This document shows positions 54,154 through 61,832 of a stretch of 64,000 nucleotides of DNA, piece after piece; within the stretch, counting starts at the first letter, position 1; the number at the start of each line of letters is the position of its first letter. Below the pieces are notes generated by a model. It searched no databases. It had not been told where the DNA came from and saw only the letters and a list, made by a program, of their open reading frames with translations. The stretch covers positions 1,116,001 to 1,180,000 of the forward strand of contig NZ_CP025803.1 of the NCBI RefSeq assembly GCF_003352065.1, given 5' to 3'. The translations under genes were made by a program, and so were the position numbers. The DNA comes from Sulfitobacter sp. SK011 (lineage in GTDB: Bacteria > Pseudomonadota > Alphaproteobacteria > Rhodobacterales > Rhodobacteraceae).

Positions 54154-55524
54154 ATGACACATACTGTTCAATTGCCCCTTTGGTTGTTTATCCTGATTGT
54201 CCTTTTTGCGGCCGTCACCGCGTTAAGCCATTTCTTGTTGCCGTCGGTGCGCTGGTTTTTCCGGTTGCGGTTGGAACGCGCGGTCAAGCATTTGAACGCG
54301 CGGCTATCGCGCCCGATAGAGCCGTTCAAGTTGGCGCGGCGGCACGATATGATTCAGCGGCTTATCTACGACCCCGAAGTCAGTCGCGAAATTATCAACT
54401 ATGCACGTGATAATGACGTGCCAGAAAATGTGGCCTTTCAAAAAGCTCGTACATATGCGCGCGAAATTGTGCCCAGCTTTTCCGCATTCGCCTATTTCAG
54501 CTTTGGCATAAGGCTGGCCAAATTGCTTGCCAATTCGGTTTACCGGATAGAAACGGCGGATAATAACGACGCCACGTTCGAGGCGATCCCCAAGGATGCG
54601 ACCGTCATTTTCATCATGAATCACCGTAGCAATATGGACTATGTTCTGGTCACGTACCTTGCGGCGCGGTCATCGGCTTTGTCTTATGCTGTTGGGGAAT
54701 GGGCGCGGGTTTGGCCGCTGAGCCGGCTGATCAAATCAATGGGAGCCTACTTTATTCGGCGCAAATCGCGCGGGGCGCTATATCGCAAAGTTCTGGCGCG
54801 GTATGTCCATATGGCCACGGAAGGCGGTGTAACTCAGGCTATTTATCCCGAAGGTGGCCTCAGCCTAAATGGTTTGTTGCAACCCCCAAAGATGGGCCTG
54901 CTGACCTATGTGACGGAAAGGTTCGAGCCGGACGGTGAACGCGACGTGGTGTTCGTACCGGTCGCCATCAACTATGACCGCGTCCTGGAAGATCGGGTGC
55001 TTATTGCCGCTGACACCCGTGGTGACAGGCGTTTTGGTGCGCGTATTTCGGTTGTCGTCGGGTTCATTCTGCGCAAGCTTTGGCAACGGCTGCGGGGGCG
55101 GGATACCCGGTTCGGCACGGCGGCTGTGGCATTTGGCACGCCGCTGTCTTTGCGTGACGCAGGGCCAGAGACCACAATCGAAGATCTGTCAGAGACGTTG
55201 ATGAACCGCATATCAGAGGCCATGCCGGTGTTGACGGTGCCATTAATTGCGCAAGCCCTGTTGACCCACGGGCCCCTGACCGAAGAGGCGCTGTTTGATG
55301 CGGTGGGATCATTGCTTGACCAGATACCGGTGCAGAACCGCGTACCGAAACCTCAGACATTGCGATCTGAACTGGACCGCGCGTTGACGGGGCTGGCGGG
55401 ACGCGATGTGATCAGCAAAGGTGACGGGATATGGCAGATCAACGACGGGCAAAGGCCGATTATGCAATTTTATGCAAATTCAATCCAACAATTTGCGCCT
55501 GGGAATGCTGCGCTAGCAAAATAA
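54154..55524 (+). CDS. PlsB-like glycerol-3-phosphate acyltransferase family protein
   Basis: 456 residues. N-terminal membrane helix LPLWLFILIVLFAAVTAL. Acyltransferase block I NHRSNMDYVLV (H-x4-D), block II GAYFIRRKS, block III IYPEGGLSLNG and block IV FVPVAINYDRVLE. First acyl transfer to glycerol-3-phosphate is likely, though it could act on 1-acyl lysolipid. ATG 54154 has AAGGG 8 bp upstream. It is divergent from ecm and 149 nt before ccr, and so separates two pathway genes that in R. sphaeroides lie side by side. Confidence 0.82.
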   Translation: MTHTVQLPLWLFILIVLFAAVTALSHFLLPSVRWFFRLRLERAVKHLNARLSRPIEPFKLARRHDMIQRLIYDPEVSREIINYARDNDVPENVAFQKARTYAREIVPSFSAFAYFSFGIRLAKLLANSVYRIETADNNDATFEAIPKDATVIFIMNHRSNMDYVLVTYLAARSSALSYAVGEWARVWPLSRLIKSMGAYFIRRKSRGALYRKVLARYVHMATEGGVTQAIYPEGGLSLNGLLQPPKMGLLTYVTERFEPDGERDVVFVPVAINYDRVLEDRVLIAADTRGDRRFGARISVVVGFILRKLWQRLRGRDTRFGTAAVAFGTPLSLRDAGPETTIEDLSETLMNRISEAMPVLTVPLIAQALLTHGPLTEEALFDAVGSLLDQIPVQNRVPKPQTLRSELDRALTGLAGRDVISKGDGIWQINDGQRPIMQFYANSIQQFAPGNAALAK

Positions 55525-55673
55525 ATTTCTGCACTTGCTGGGTCATAAAATTACAAAAAAGGCGCTTCTGAGGTTGCATTATTGCGTATCCATCCATATT
55601 CCAAGGATGAGACGCTGCGATTCTGCATTGCGGCAAACGCATCATTGACCGAACGAACCGACAGGAGGCCCGC

Positions 55674-56954
55674 ATGGCACTCGATACCACCATCGCGCAA
55701 TACGACGCACCTGAAAAAGACCTTTATGAGGTTGGTGAAATGCCGCCTATGGGACATGTGCCAAAGCAAATGTATGCTTGGGCGATCCGGCGTGAACGGC
55801 ATGGCGATCCTGACAAGGCCATGTTGCAAGAGGTGGTGGACGTGCCGGAACTGGACAGTCAGGACGTGCTGGTCTTGGTGATGGCTGCGGGCGTGAACTA
55901 TAACGGCGTCTGGGCCGCCCTCGGGGTGCCGATCAGCCCGTTTGACGGCCACAAACAGCCCTATCATATCGCGGGCTCGGATGCGTCGGGTATTGTTTGG
56001 GCGGTGGGCGACAAGGTCAAACGCTGGAAAGTCGGTGACGAGGTGGTGATCCACTGTAATCAGGACGATGGCGATGACGAGGAATGTAACGGCGGCGATC
56101 CGATGTATTCGCCCAGCCAACGCATCTGGGGCTATGAGACACCCGATGGGTCATTCAGCCAATTCACCCGCGTTCAGTCACAGCAACTGATGCCGCGCCC
56201 CAAGCACCTGACCTGGGAAGAAAGCGCATGTTATACGCTGACACTAGCCACCGCATACCGGATGTTGTTTGGCCATGAACCTCATGATCTGAAGCCGGGG
56301 CAGAATGTGCTGGTTTGGGGTGCATCTGGTGGTCTGGGGTCCTATGCGATCCAGTTGATCAACACCGCGGGTGCCAATGCCATCGGCGTGATCAGCGACG
56401 AAAGCAAACGTCAGTTCGTGCTCGATCTTGGGGCCAAGGGCGTGCTGAACCGCAAGGATTTCAAATGCTGGGGGCAATTGCCCACCGTGAACACGCCTGA
56501 ATACAAAGAGTGGTTCAACGAGACTCGCAAATTCGGCAAGGCAATCTGGGATATCACCGGCAAGGGCGTGAACGTCGACATGGTGTTCGAGCACCCCGGT
56601 GAGGCAACATTCCCGGTCTCCACTTTTGTGGTGAAAAAGGGCGGCATGGTGGTGATTTGTGCCGGCACGTCCGGGTTTAACCTGACGTTTGATGTGCGGT
56701 ACATGTGGATGCACCAGAAGCGGTTGCAGGGCAGTCACTTTGCCCACCTCAAGCAGGCCTCGGCAGCCAACAAACTGATGCTGGAGCGGCGGTTGGACCC
56801 GTGCATGTCAGAGGTGTTCACGTGGGAAGACCTGCCACAGGCCCACGTCAAAATGCAGCGAAACGAACATAAACCCGGCAACATGTCGGTGCTGGTACAG
56901 GCCCCAAAAACCGGGCTGCGCACTTTGGAAGACGCGCTCGACGCCCGGGGCTGA
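55674..56954 (+). CDS. ccr: Crotonyl-CoA carboxylase/reductase
   Basis: 426 residues, medium-chain dehydrogenase/reductase fold. It reductively carboxylates crotonyl-CoA with NADPH and CO2 to (2S)-ethylmalonyl-CoA, the defining step of the ethylmalonyl-CoA pathway. Seen: VMAAGVNYNGVWAALGVPIS, YHIAGSDASGIVWAVGD, ACYTLTLATAYRMLFGHEP, the nucleotide motif VWGASGGLGSYAIQL, and MVFEHPGEATFPVS with CAGTSGFNLTFDVRYMWMHQ. ACAGGAGG lies 7 nt before the ATG. A terminator follows at 56986. Confidence 0.95.
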   Translation: MALDTTIAQYDAPEKDLYEVGEMPPMGHVPKQMYAWAIRRERHGDPDKAMLQEVVDVPELDSQDVLVLVMAAGVNYNGVWAALGVPISPFDGHKQPYHIAGSDASGIVWAVGDKVKRWKVGDEVVIHCNQDDGDDEECNGGDPMYSPSQRIWGYETPDGSFSQFTRVQSQQLMPRPKHLTWEESACYTLTLATAYRMLFGHEPHDLKPGQNVLVWGASGGLGSYAIQLINTAGANAIGVISDESKRQFVLDLGAKGVLNRKDFKCWGQLPTVNTPEYKEWFNETRKFGKAIWDITGKGVNVDMVFEHPGEATFPVSTFVVKKGGMVVICAGTSGFNLTFDVRYMWMHQKRLQGSHFAHLKQASAANKLMLERRLDPCMSEVFTWEDLPQAHVKMQRNEHKPGNMSVLVQAPKTGLRTLEDALDARG

Positions 56955-56985
56955 CGCCTGATTGTCTCTGCATCCTGAACAATAG

Positions 56986-57021
56986 CCCGCGAATCATAGG
57001 ATTGATTCGCGGGTTTATTTT
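56986..57021 (+). terminator. Rho-independent terminator after ccr
   Basis: CCCGCGAATCA (56986-56996), loop TAGGAT, TGATTCGCGGG (57003-57013), then TTTATTTTT. An 11 bp perfect stem 31 bp after the ccr stop. Confidence 0.92.
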
Positions 57022-57133
57022 TGAATTTTGGATGGCCCTGTTAGATCAAATACTTGGATTCTCGCCCCTCGCCATTTCGGGGGAGTTGAAATTTGCGAAT
57101 ATTTTCGATTCCAAGGCACATGCTATGGTTGTA

Positions 57134-57149
57134 TTAACGTTTCGTTAAC
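57134..57149 (+). promoter_or_regulatory. CtrA-type box TTAA-N7-TTAAC upstream of the luxR locus
   Basis: TTAACGTTTCGTTAAC: TTAA, seven bases CGTTTCG, TTAAC. This fits the CtrA consensus exactly and is also an inverted repeat (TTAACG-TTT-CGTTAA). It lies 21 bp before the start of the small gene that precedes luxR, in a position typical for activator or repressor binding. Confidence 0.65.
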
Positions 57150-57170
57150 CATTTTAAAGAGAGTCTGTAC

Positions 57171-57377
57171 ATGCGAAGTGACTGGATTTTGGACGTTCTT
57201 GTTGATCTGCGCAGCTTTGCGTTGTCGAACAATTTGCCCGCCCTGGCGGAACAGTTGGATGACACCGCAATTGTTGCGCTGAGCGAGATCGCCGCCCTTA
57301 AAGAAAGGACCAACGGCCAAGCGCATGGTGACCGAAACACAAATGGAACCGATACTGGAGTTGTTGGAGCAGGCTGA
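57171..57377 (+). CDS. Small protein preceding luxR
   Basis: 68 residues. MRSDWILDVLVDLRSFALSN continues with LPALAEQLDDTAIVALSEIA, a two-helix predicted fold. The last 53 nt overlap the luxR start in another frame, so the two are translationally coupled. AAGAGAG lies 15 to 9 nt before the ATG. Similar short genes before luxR are known from roseobacters as far as I recall; function unknown. It could be a leader that regulates luxR translation. Confidence 0.6.
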   Translation: MRSDWILDVLVDLRSFALSNNLPALAEQLDDTAIVALSEIAALKERTNGQAHGDRNTNGTDTGVVGAG

Positions 57378-58044
57378 CACGCTTGCGAAATTGCAGGCGG
57401 CCAGCGTCGCGTTGCGCGACACATTAAACGTAGATCACATCGCATATCACTGGGTGGATTCCGCCGGTGATCAATATGGCTGCGGGACCTATTCATCGGC
57501 CTGGCAGGCGCGATATCTTGAACAAAATTACCTGCGGATCGATCCGGTTATCATCGGCTGTTATCAACGCTTTCATCCGGTCGATTGGAAAAGACTGGAT
57601 TGGTCAAGCAAGCCCGCGCGGGCATTTCTGGCTGAATCGATTGAATATGGTCTTGGGAACCAAGGCTATTCCGTGCCCATTCGTGGCCCTAACGGTCAAT
57701 TTGCCTTGTTTACCGTTAACCATTCGTGCAGCGACGATGACTGGTTCGCCTTCACGGAAGCGCACCGCAGCATGCTGATCCTGATCGCACATTACCTGAA
57801 CAAAAAAGCGTTGGAATTTGAACCCAACAGAACGCCAGAGCAATCCCAATCGCTGAGCCCCAGAGAGATTGATGCGATGACATTGCTTGCCATAGGTTAC
57901 AGCAGGGCGCAGGTGGCCAATACCTTGTCGATCTCAGAACATACGCTGCGGGTCTATATTGAAAGTGCGCGGTTCAAACTGGGCGCGATGAATACGACAC
58001 ATGCAGTTGCGCGGGCGCTGAGCCGGGGTTTGATCGTTGTCTGA
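57325..58044 (+). CDS. luxR: LuxR-family acyl-homoserine lactone-responsive regulator
   Basis: 239 residues. N-terminal autoinducer domain: SSAWQARYLEQNYLRIDPVI supplies the Trp, Tyr and Asp-Pro residues that line the AHL pocket in TraR-like proteins, VDWKRLDW another Trp, and GYSVPIRGPNGQFALF the Gly region. C-terminal LuxR helix-turn-helix: LSPREIDAMTLLAIGYSRAQ, VANTLSISEHTLRVYI. It is paired with the AHL synthase 111 nt downstream. The start at 57325 lies in the preceding small gene. Confidence 0.9.
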   Translation: MVTETQMEPILELLEQADTLAKLQAASVALRDTLNVDHIAYHWVDSAGDQYGCGTYSSAWQARYLEQNYLRIDPVIIGCYQRFHPVDWKRLDWSSKPARAFLAESIEYGLGNQGYSVPIRGPNGQFALFTVNHSCSDDDWFAFTEAHRSMLILIAHYLNKKALEFEPNRTPEQSQSLSPREIDAMTLLAIGYSRAQVANTLSISEHTLRVYIESARFKLGAMNTTHAVARALSRGLIVV

Positions 58045-58072
58045 GACGAGCACCTGTTGCGGACGATCCAAT

Positions 58073-58088
58073 AGCACCGCGCGGTGCT
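58073..58088. other. 16 bp perfect palindrome between luxR and luxI
   Basis: AGCACCGCGCGGTGCT, symmetric about 58080/58081. It lacks a T tail, so it is not a typical terminator. It might be an operator in the luxI promoter. A true lux box (ACCTGT-N10-ACAGGT-like) is not present; only one half-site, ACCTGT, occurs at 58052-58057. Confidence 0.45.
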
Positions 58089-58155
58089 GATTGGCTGAAT
58101 TAACAATGAGTGCGTTAGCTCTGTTTTCATACTTGTGATGGACGGAGGGCTTAAA

Positions 58156-58791
58156 GTGCTACGATATCTTTATGGAAACGACCTGTGCCAACATCCACGA
58201 CTGGCACGCCAGATGTTTTGCGACCGGGCGGACCAGTTCAAGGTGCGTCTGGGGTGGGATGTGACATTGGATGATGCGGGTGAAGAGCGCGATGAATATG
58301 ATGCGCTGAACCCACTTTATGTCATCTGGGAACAGGCCGATGGCCGTCATGGCGGTTCAATGCGGTTCCTGCCCACAACAGGGCCCGCAATGGTCAATGA
58401 TCATTTTGGTCATCTGACGACCGGCCCCATCCAAAGTCCGCTGATCTGGGAATGTACGCGGTTTTGTCTGGCCCGTGGGGCTGATCCAAAGGTCGCGGCG
58501 GCCTTGATGATGGGCGGCGGTGAAATCATGCAAGGTTTTGGCATCAAGCATTTTGTCGGGGTCTTTGATGCGCGCATGGTACGGATTTATCGGATGATCG
58601 GATCGTCTCCTGAGGTCTTGGGCAGCCAGGGCGAGGGGCGCGAAAAGATATCGGTTGGCCTCTGGGCGTTTGACGCAGTCGCACAGGCGCGTGTCGCCGC
58701 GCGCGCGGGCATTTCGCCTGAACAATCCCGGTTCTGGTTCGATCACAGCTTTTCCAGCACATCGCTGGGAGGATGGGCCAGAACAGGGTAA
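58156..58791 (+). CDS. luxI: Acyl-homoserine lactone synthase (LuxI family)
   Basis: 211 residues from GTG 58156, which has GGAGGG 6 nt upstream. With this start the LuxI invariants fall at their usual numbers: Arg24, Phe28 and Trp34 in DRADQFKVRLGWDV, then Asp46 and Asp49 in ERDEYDAL. SMRFLPTTGPAMVNDHF contains Arg70, and WECTRFCLARG the conserved Glu99 and Arg102. The acyl chain cannot be predicted. An alternative start at 58138 or 58135 adds a few residues and puts the ribosome-binding site inside the gene. Confidence 0.92.
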   Translation: MLRYLYGNDLCQHPRLARQMFCDRADQFKVRLGWDVTLDDAGEERDEYDALNPLYVIWEQADGRHGGSMRFLPTTGPAMVNDHFGHLTTGPIQSPLIWECTRFCLARGADPKVAAALMMGGGEIMQGFGIKHFVGVFDARMVRIYRMIGSSPEVLGSQGEGREKISVGLWAFDAVAQARVAARAGISPEQSRFWFDHSFSSTSLGGWARTG

Positions 58792-58842
58792 AGTAGACAA
58801 ACCCATCTGGCCCCCGGCGCGCCCCTCACGTAGGGTCGCGCC

Positions 58843-60381
58843 ATGAATATTCCTGCACTCACCTATTCCGACGATCAGGCCACAGCCTTTGATGCAGTGG
58901 CCGAGATGCTGCGTAGCGCCGGGATCGATCTTGAGGACAGCCTGTTGATGCCAAGCCCTGGCGGCGCAGATCAGGTGATGGCCGTCACCGGCAAGGCCGG
59001 ATCGGGCAAAACACTTTTGCTTGCAGAGCTTTACAAGGCACTAAAGGGGGCCGGCGTAGAGATTGTTTCGGGTGATTACGAATCGCGAAAACGCAAAGAC
59101 AAACGTTCACTTGCGATCCTTGCGCCCACCAACAAAGCGGCATCGGTCCTGCGCCTTCAAGGGGTGCCGGCGACGACCATACACCGCATTCTTTATACGC
59201 CGGTCTATGACCCTGAATATGAACGCATCGCCGAATGGCTGGCCGGGTCCGGCGAGCGGCCCGAGATTGAGGGGCTGACTGAAATATCACTGGATCGGGC
59301 CGCGGCATTCTATGCGGGCAACAAATCCATTCCCGGCGCTTTGGCTGCGGCTGGCCTGCGTGGGTCCGATTTCATCACCGGCTGGAAACGGCGCGAAGAG
59401 CCATTGGACATCGGATTTGTCGATGAATCGTCAATGTTGGATGACAAGCAGTTCGAGGATCTCAAAGAGATTTTTCCGACCCTGCTGCTCTTTGGTGACC
59501 CTGCGCAGCTGGCTCCGGTCAATCAATCCGGGACCATGGTGTTTGAAAAACTGCCCGAGAAGCGGGTGATGAACCTGAACCGGATATTCCGGCAGGACGC
59601 GGGCAATCCGATCCTTGATCTGGCACATGCGCTGGCGGACCCCGATCTGGGGTTCGAGCAGTTCGAGCGGATGATTGAGGATGCGTCGAAGAAGGATGAC
59701 CGCGTCATCTGGGGTCAGCGGGTCGAGGTTGATCTGATGGCGCGCAGCCCGGTTTTGGTCTGGCGCAACGCCACGCGCATCCGTTTGATCAATGCGTTCC
59801 GGTCCGTGCATGGCGCGCCTGAGGATGCGCTGCTGGCGGGGGAACCGCTGATTTGTGATGGCATCGAACTGCCCCTGAAGCACCGCAAGAAACGGTTGGA
59901 TCTTGAGGCGCGTGGGCTGATCAAGGGTGCGCAGGTGATCTATCTGGGCGAGGGCCGCAAACCGGGGTTCAGCCGCCTGCATGTGATGGGCGCAGAAGAT
60001 CCGCAGGTGTCTGCGGCGTCGATCGTGAAAATCGAAAAACCGGACGAAGAGGAACCTTTCATTCCCTTTGCCGCGCGCATGGGGTCCACGTTTTTGCATG
60101 GCTCTGCTGTGACAATCCACAAGGCGCAGGGCAGCCAGTGGGAAACCGTTCAGGTGTTTGCCCCAGATCTGTTTGCCGCCGCACGTATGGGCCGGATGGA
60201 GGCGGGTCAGCCGCTGTGGAAACGGCTTGCCTATGTCGCCATCACACGGGCGCAGGAGCGGCTGATCTGGGTGGTGCGCAACCGGCTTTCAAAACCCAGC
60301 GGACCGTTGCAGGTGGACGATTTGCGCGATGCACCCGTGGCCCCCCTTACACTAGATGCCACAACGGAGGATACGATATGA
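58843..60381 (+). CDS. RecD-like superfamily 1 DNA helicase/ATPase
   Basis: 512 residues. Walker A GKAGSGKTLL (50-59), motif Ia LAILAPTNKAASVL with TTIHRIL, Walker B VDESSMLDD, motif III FGDPAQLAPVNQSG, and C-terminal helicase motifs TIHKAQGSQW and YVAITRAQERLIWVV. These are the motifs of a RecD-like or ExoDNase V-type 5'-3' helicase, without a RecB/RecC partner nearby. It starts 51 nt after luxI and overlaps the SDR gene by ATGA. Whether it is in the luxI transcript is open. Confidence 0.88.
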   Translation: MNIPALTYSDDQATAFDAVAEMLRSAGIDLEDSLLMPSPGGADQVMAVTGKAGSGKTLLLAELYKALKGAGVEIVSGDYESRKRKDKRSLAILAPTNKAASVLRLQGVPATTIHRILYTPVYDPEYERIAEWLAGSGERPEIEGLTEISLDRAAAFYAGNKSIPGALAAAGLRGSDFITGWKRREEPLDIGFVDESSMLDDKQFEDLKEIFPTLLLFGDPAQLAPVNQSGTMVFEKLPEKRVMNLNRIFRQDAGNPILDLAHALADPDLGFEQFERMIEDASKKDDRVIWGQRVEVDLMARSPVLVWRNATRIRLINAFRSVHGAPEDALLAGEPLICDGIELPLKHRKKRLDLEARGLIKGAQVIYLGEGRKPGFSRLHVMGAEDPQVSAASIVKIEKPDEEEPFIPFAARMGSTFLHGSAVTIHKAQGSQWETVQVFAPDLFAAARMGRMEAGQPLWKRLAYVAITRAQERLIWVVRNRLSKPSGPLQVDDLRDAPVAPLTLDATTEDTI

Positions 60382-61073
60382 AATCCATCATCATCACCGG
60401 GGCAAGCTCTGGCATCGGGCGGGCCACAGCGGAATTGTTCCTAAAAAACAATTGGCGCGTTGGCCTGATCGCGCGACGTGCTGAGATGCTGGAGGATATG
60501 GCAGCGGCGCACACCCATGCCGTTGCCCTGCCAGCAGATGTGACAGATGCACAGGCGATGGCAGACGCGTTCAAAGCTTTTGGGCAGGTGGATGTCCTGT
60601 TCAACAACGCCGGTATTTTTGGCCCGTCTGCGCCCATCGACGAAATCGCATTAGACGATTGGCAGCAGGTCCTCTCGGTCAACCTGCACGGCATGTTCAT
60701 CGCCGCGCAATTGGCGTTCAAACACATGCGCACTCAGGGCGGCGGACGGATCATCAACAATGGATCACTGTCCGCCCATGCGCCGCGTCCGGGGTCGGTC
60801 TGCTATACCACAACCAAACATGCAATCACCGGCCTGACCAAATCGCTGTCGCTTGATGGGCGGCCCTTTAACATCGCCTGTGGGCAGATTGACATAGGCA
60901 ACGCCGAAAGCCAGATCGTTGCGGATTTAAAGAAAAAAGACCCTCAGATGGACACGATGGATGTCAAACATGCTGCAGCATCGGTCTTGCATATGGCGGC
61001 GATGCCGGCGCAGGCAAACGTTCAGTTCCTGACGGTAATGGCCACCAAAATGCCCTTTGTCGGGCGCGGCTGA
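60378..61073 (+). CDS. Short-chain dehydrogenase/reductase
   Basis: 231 residues, Rossmann fold: IIITGASSGIGRATAELF, NNAGIFGPSAPI, INNGSLSAHAPRPG with the catalytic Ser, and CYTTTKHAITGLTKSLSL with Tyr and Lys. The cofactor loop (LIARRAEM) with Arg-Arg suggests NADP. ATGA overlap with the helicase gene. Substrate unknown. Confidence 0.88.
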   Translation: MKSIIITGASSGIGRATAELFLKNNWRVGLIARRAEMLEDMAAAHTHAVALPADVTDAQAMADAFKAFGQVDVLFNNAGIFGPSAPIDEIALDDWQQVLSVNLHGMFIAAQLAFKHMRTQGGGRIINNGSLSAHAPRPGSVCYTTTKHAITGLTKSLSLDGRPFNIACGQIDIGNAESQIVADLKKKDPQMDTMDVKHAAASVLHMAAMPAQANVQFLTVMATKMPFVGRG

Positions 61074-61832
61074 CTAGCGCCGGAAAATGCTAAAGATCGC
61101 AGAGGCACCCCAGCCAGCTGCAATCGCGATGGCCAGTGACATAAAGCCATAGATCAGGGCATTCTCACGCGACAACCTGAACAACCAGCGCTCAACGCCG
61201 ACTTTTCGGACATATATGCTGGTTTCATATTTTGACACAACCTCGCCACCGCGCGTCAGGAAAATCCGTGTCAGATAGTCCCCTTCGGTCAGGGCAGCGG
61301 GCAATTCGATGGCCGTCCGAAACAGCGTTTGTTCATCGACGCTGACGGTGCCTTCGTTCAACTGATACTGATTGGACTTTGATTTGATCCGGATCAGCGC
61401 GTTGGTAAAGTTTTTTGAGTCCAGGATATTTTGCGGTGCCCCGACAGATCGGATGGCGCGTGGTATGGACACTTTGTACCGCAAGTCTTCGGTGTTGGAG
61501 AGTGCAAGACCCAACAACGTGCTGGACGCCACCGCGTAAAAACTCGGTGCGTGATCCACTTCAACGGCATCAGTATTGACCCAGATGCCAAACCGCTTTT
61601 CCTTGCGGCGAACAGTGATCGGCCTAGAGGGGCCCGCGACGGTCACAATAACCTGCAGGCGCGGATCGTCCAGGATCGCCTCTTCACGTTTCACCGCACC
61701 AAATATCAGGATCTCTGAGCCATCAAAATTGGTGTTGATTGACACCTGATCACTGCTTAGGCCAAGCACCACTTCTTCTGCCAGAGCGGGCAGCGCGCAG
61801 AGCAGTGCGAAGGCAAATGCAAGTACGCGCAT
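61074..61832 (-). CDS. TIGR02186-type membrane-anchored exported protein
   Basis: 252 residues. Signal-like N-terminus MRVLAFAFALLCALPALAEE, a long extracytoplasmic domain with VVLGLSSDQVSINTNFDG and VTVAGPSRPITVRRKEKRFG, and a C-terminal membrane helix MSLAIAIAAGWGASAIFSIF. It starts in the stop codon of the TauE/SafE gene (TGATG), so it is translated with it. The family is linked with these permeases in several genomes; a role as a partner of the transporter is inferred. It is convergent with the SDR gene with no gap. Confidence 0.8.
   Translation of the reverse strand: MRVLAFAFALLCALPALAEEVVLGLSSDQVSINTNFDGSEILIFGAVKREEAILDDPRLQVIVTVAGPSRPITVRRKEKRFGIWVNTDAVEVDHAPSFYAVASSTLLGLALSNTEDLRYKVSIPRAIRSVGAPQNILDSKNFTNALIRIKSKSNQYQLNEGTVSVDEQTLFRTAIELPAALTEGDYLTRIFLTRGGEVVSKYETSIYVRKVGVERWLFRLSRENALIYGFMSLAIAIAAGWGASAIFSIFRR

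Noticed and set aside
58073-58088. lux box
   Set aside because: The palindrome does not match ACCTGT-N8-ACAGGT-type sites and no complete lux box was found in the luxR-luxI gap.
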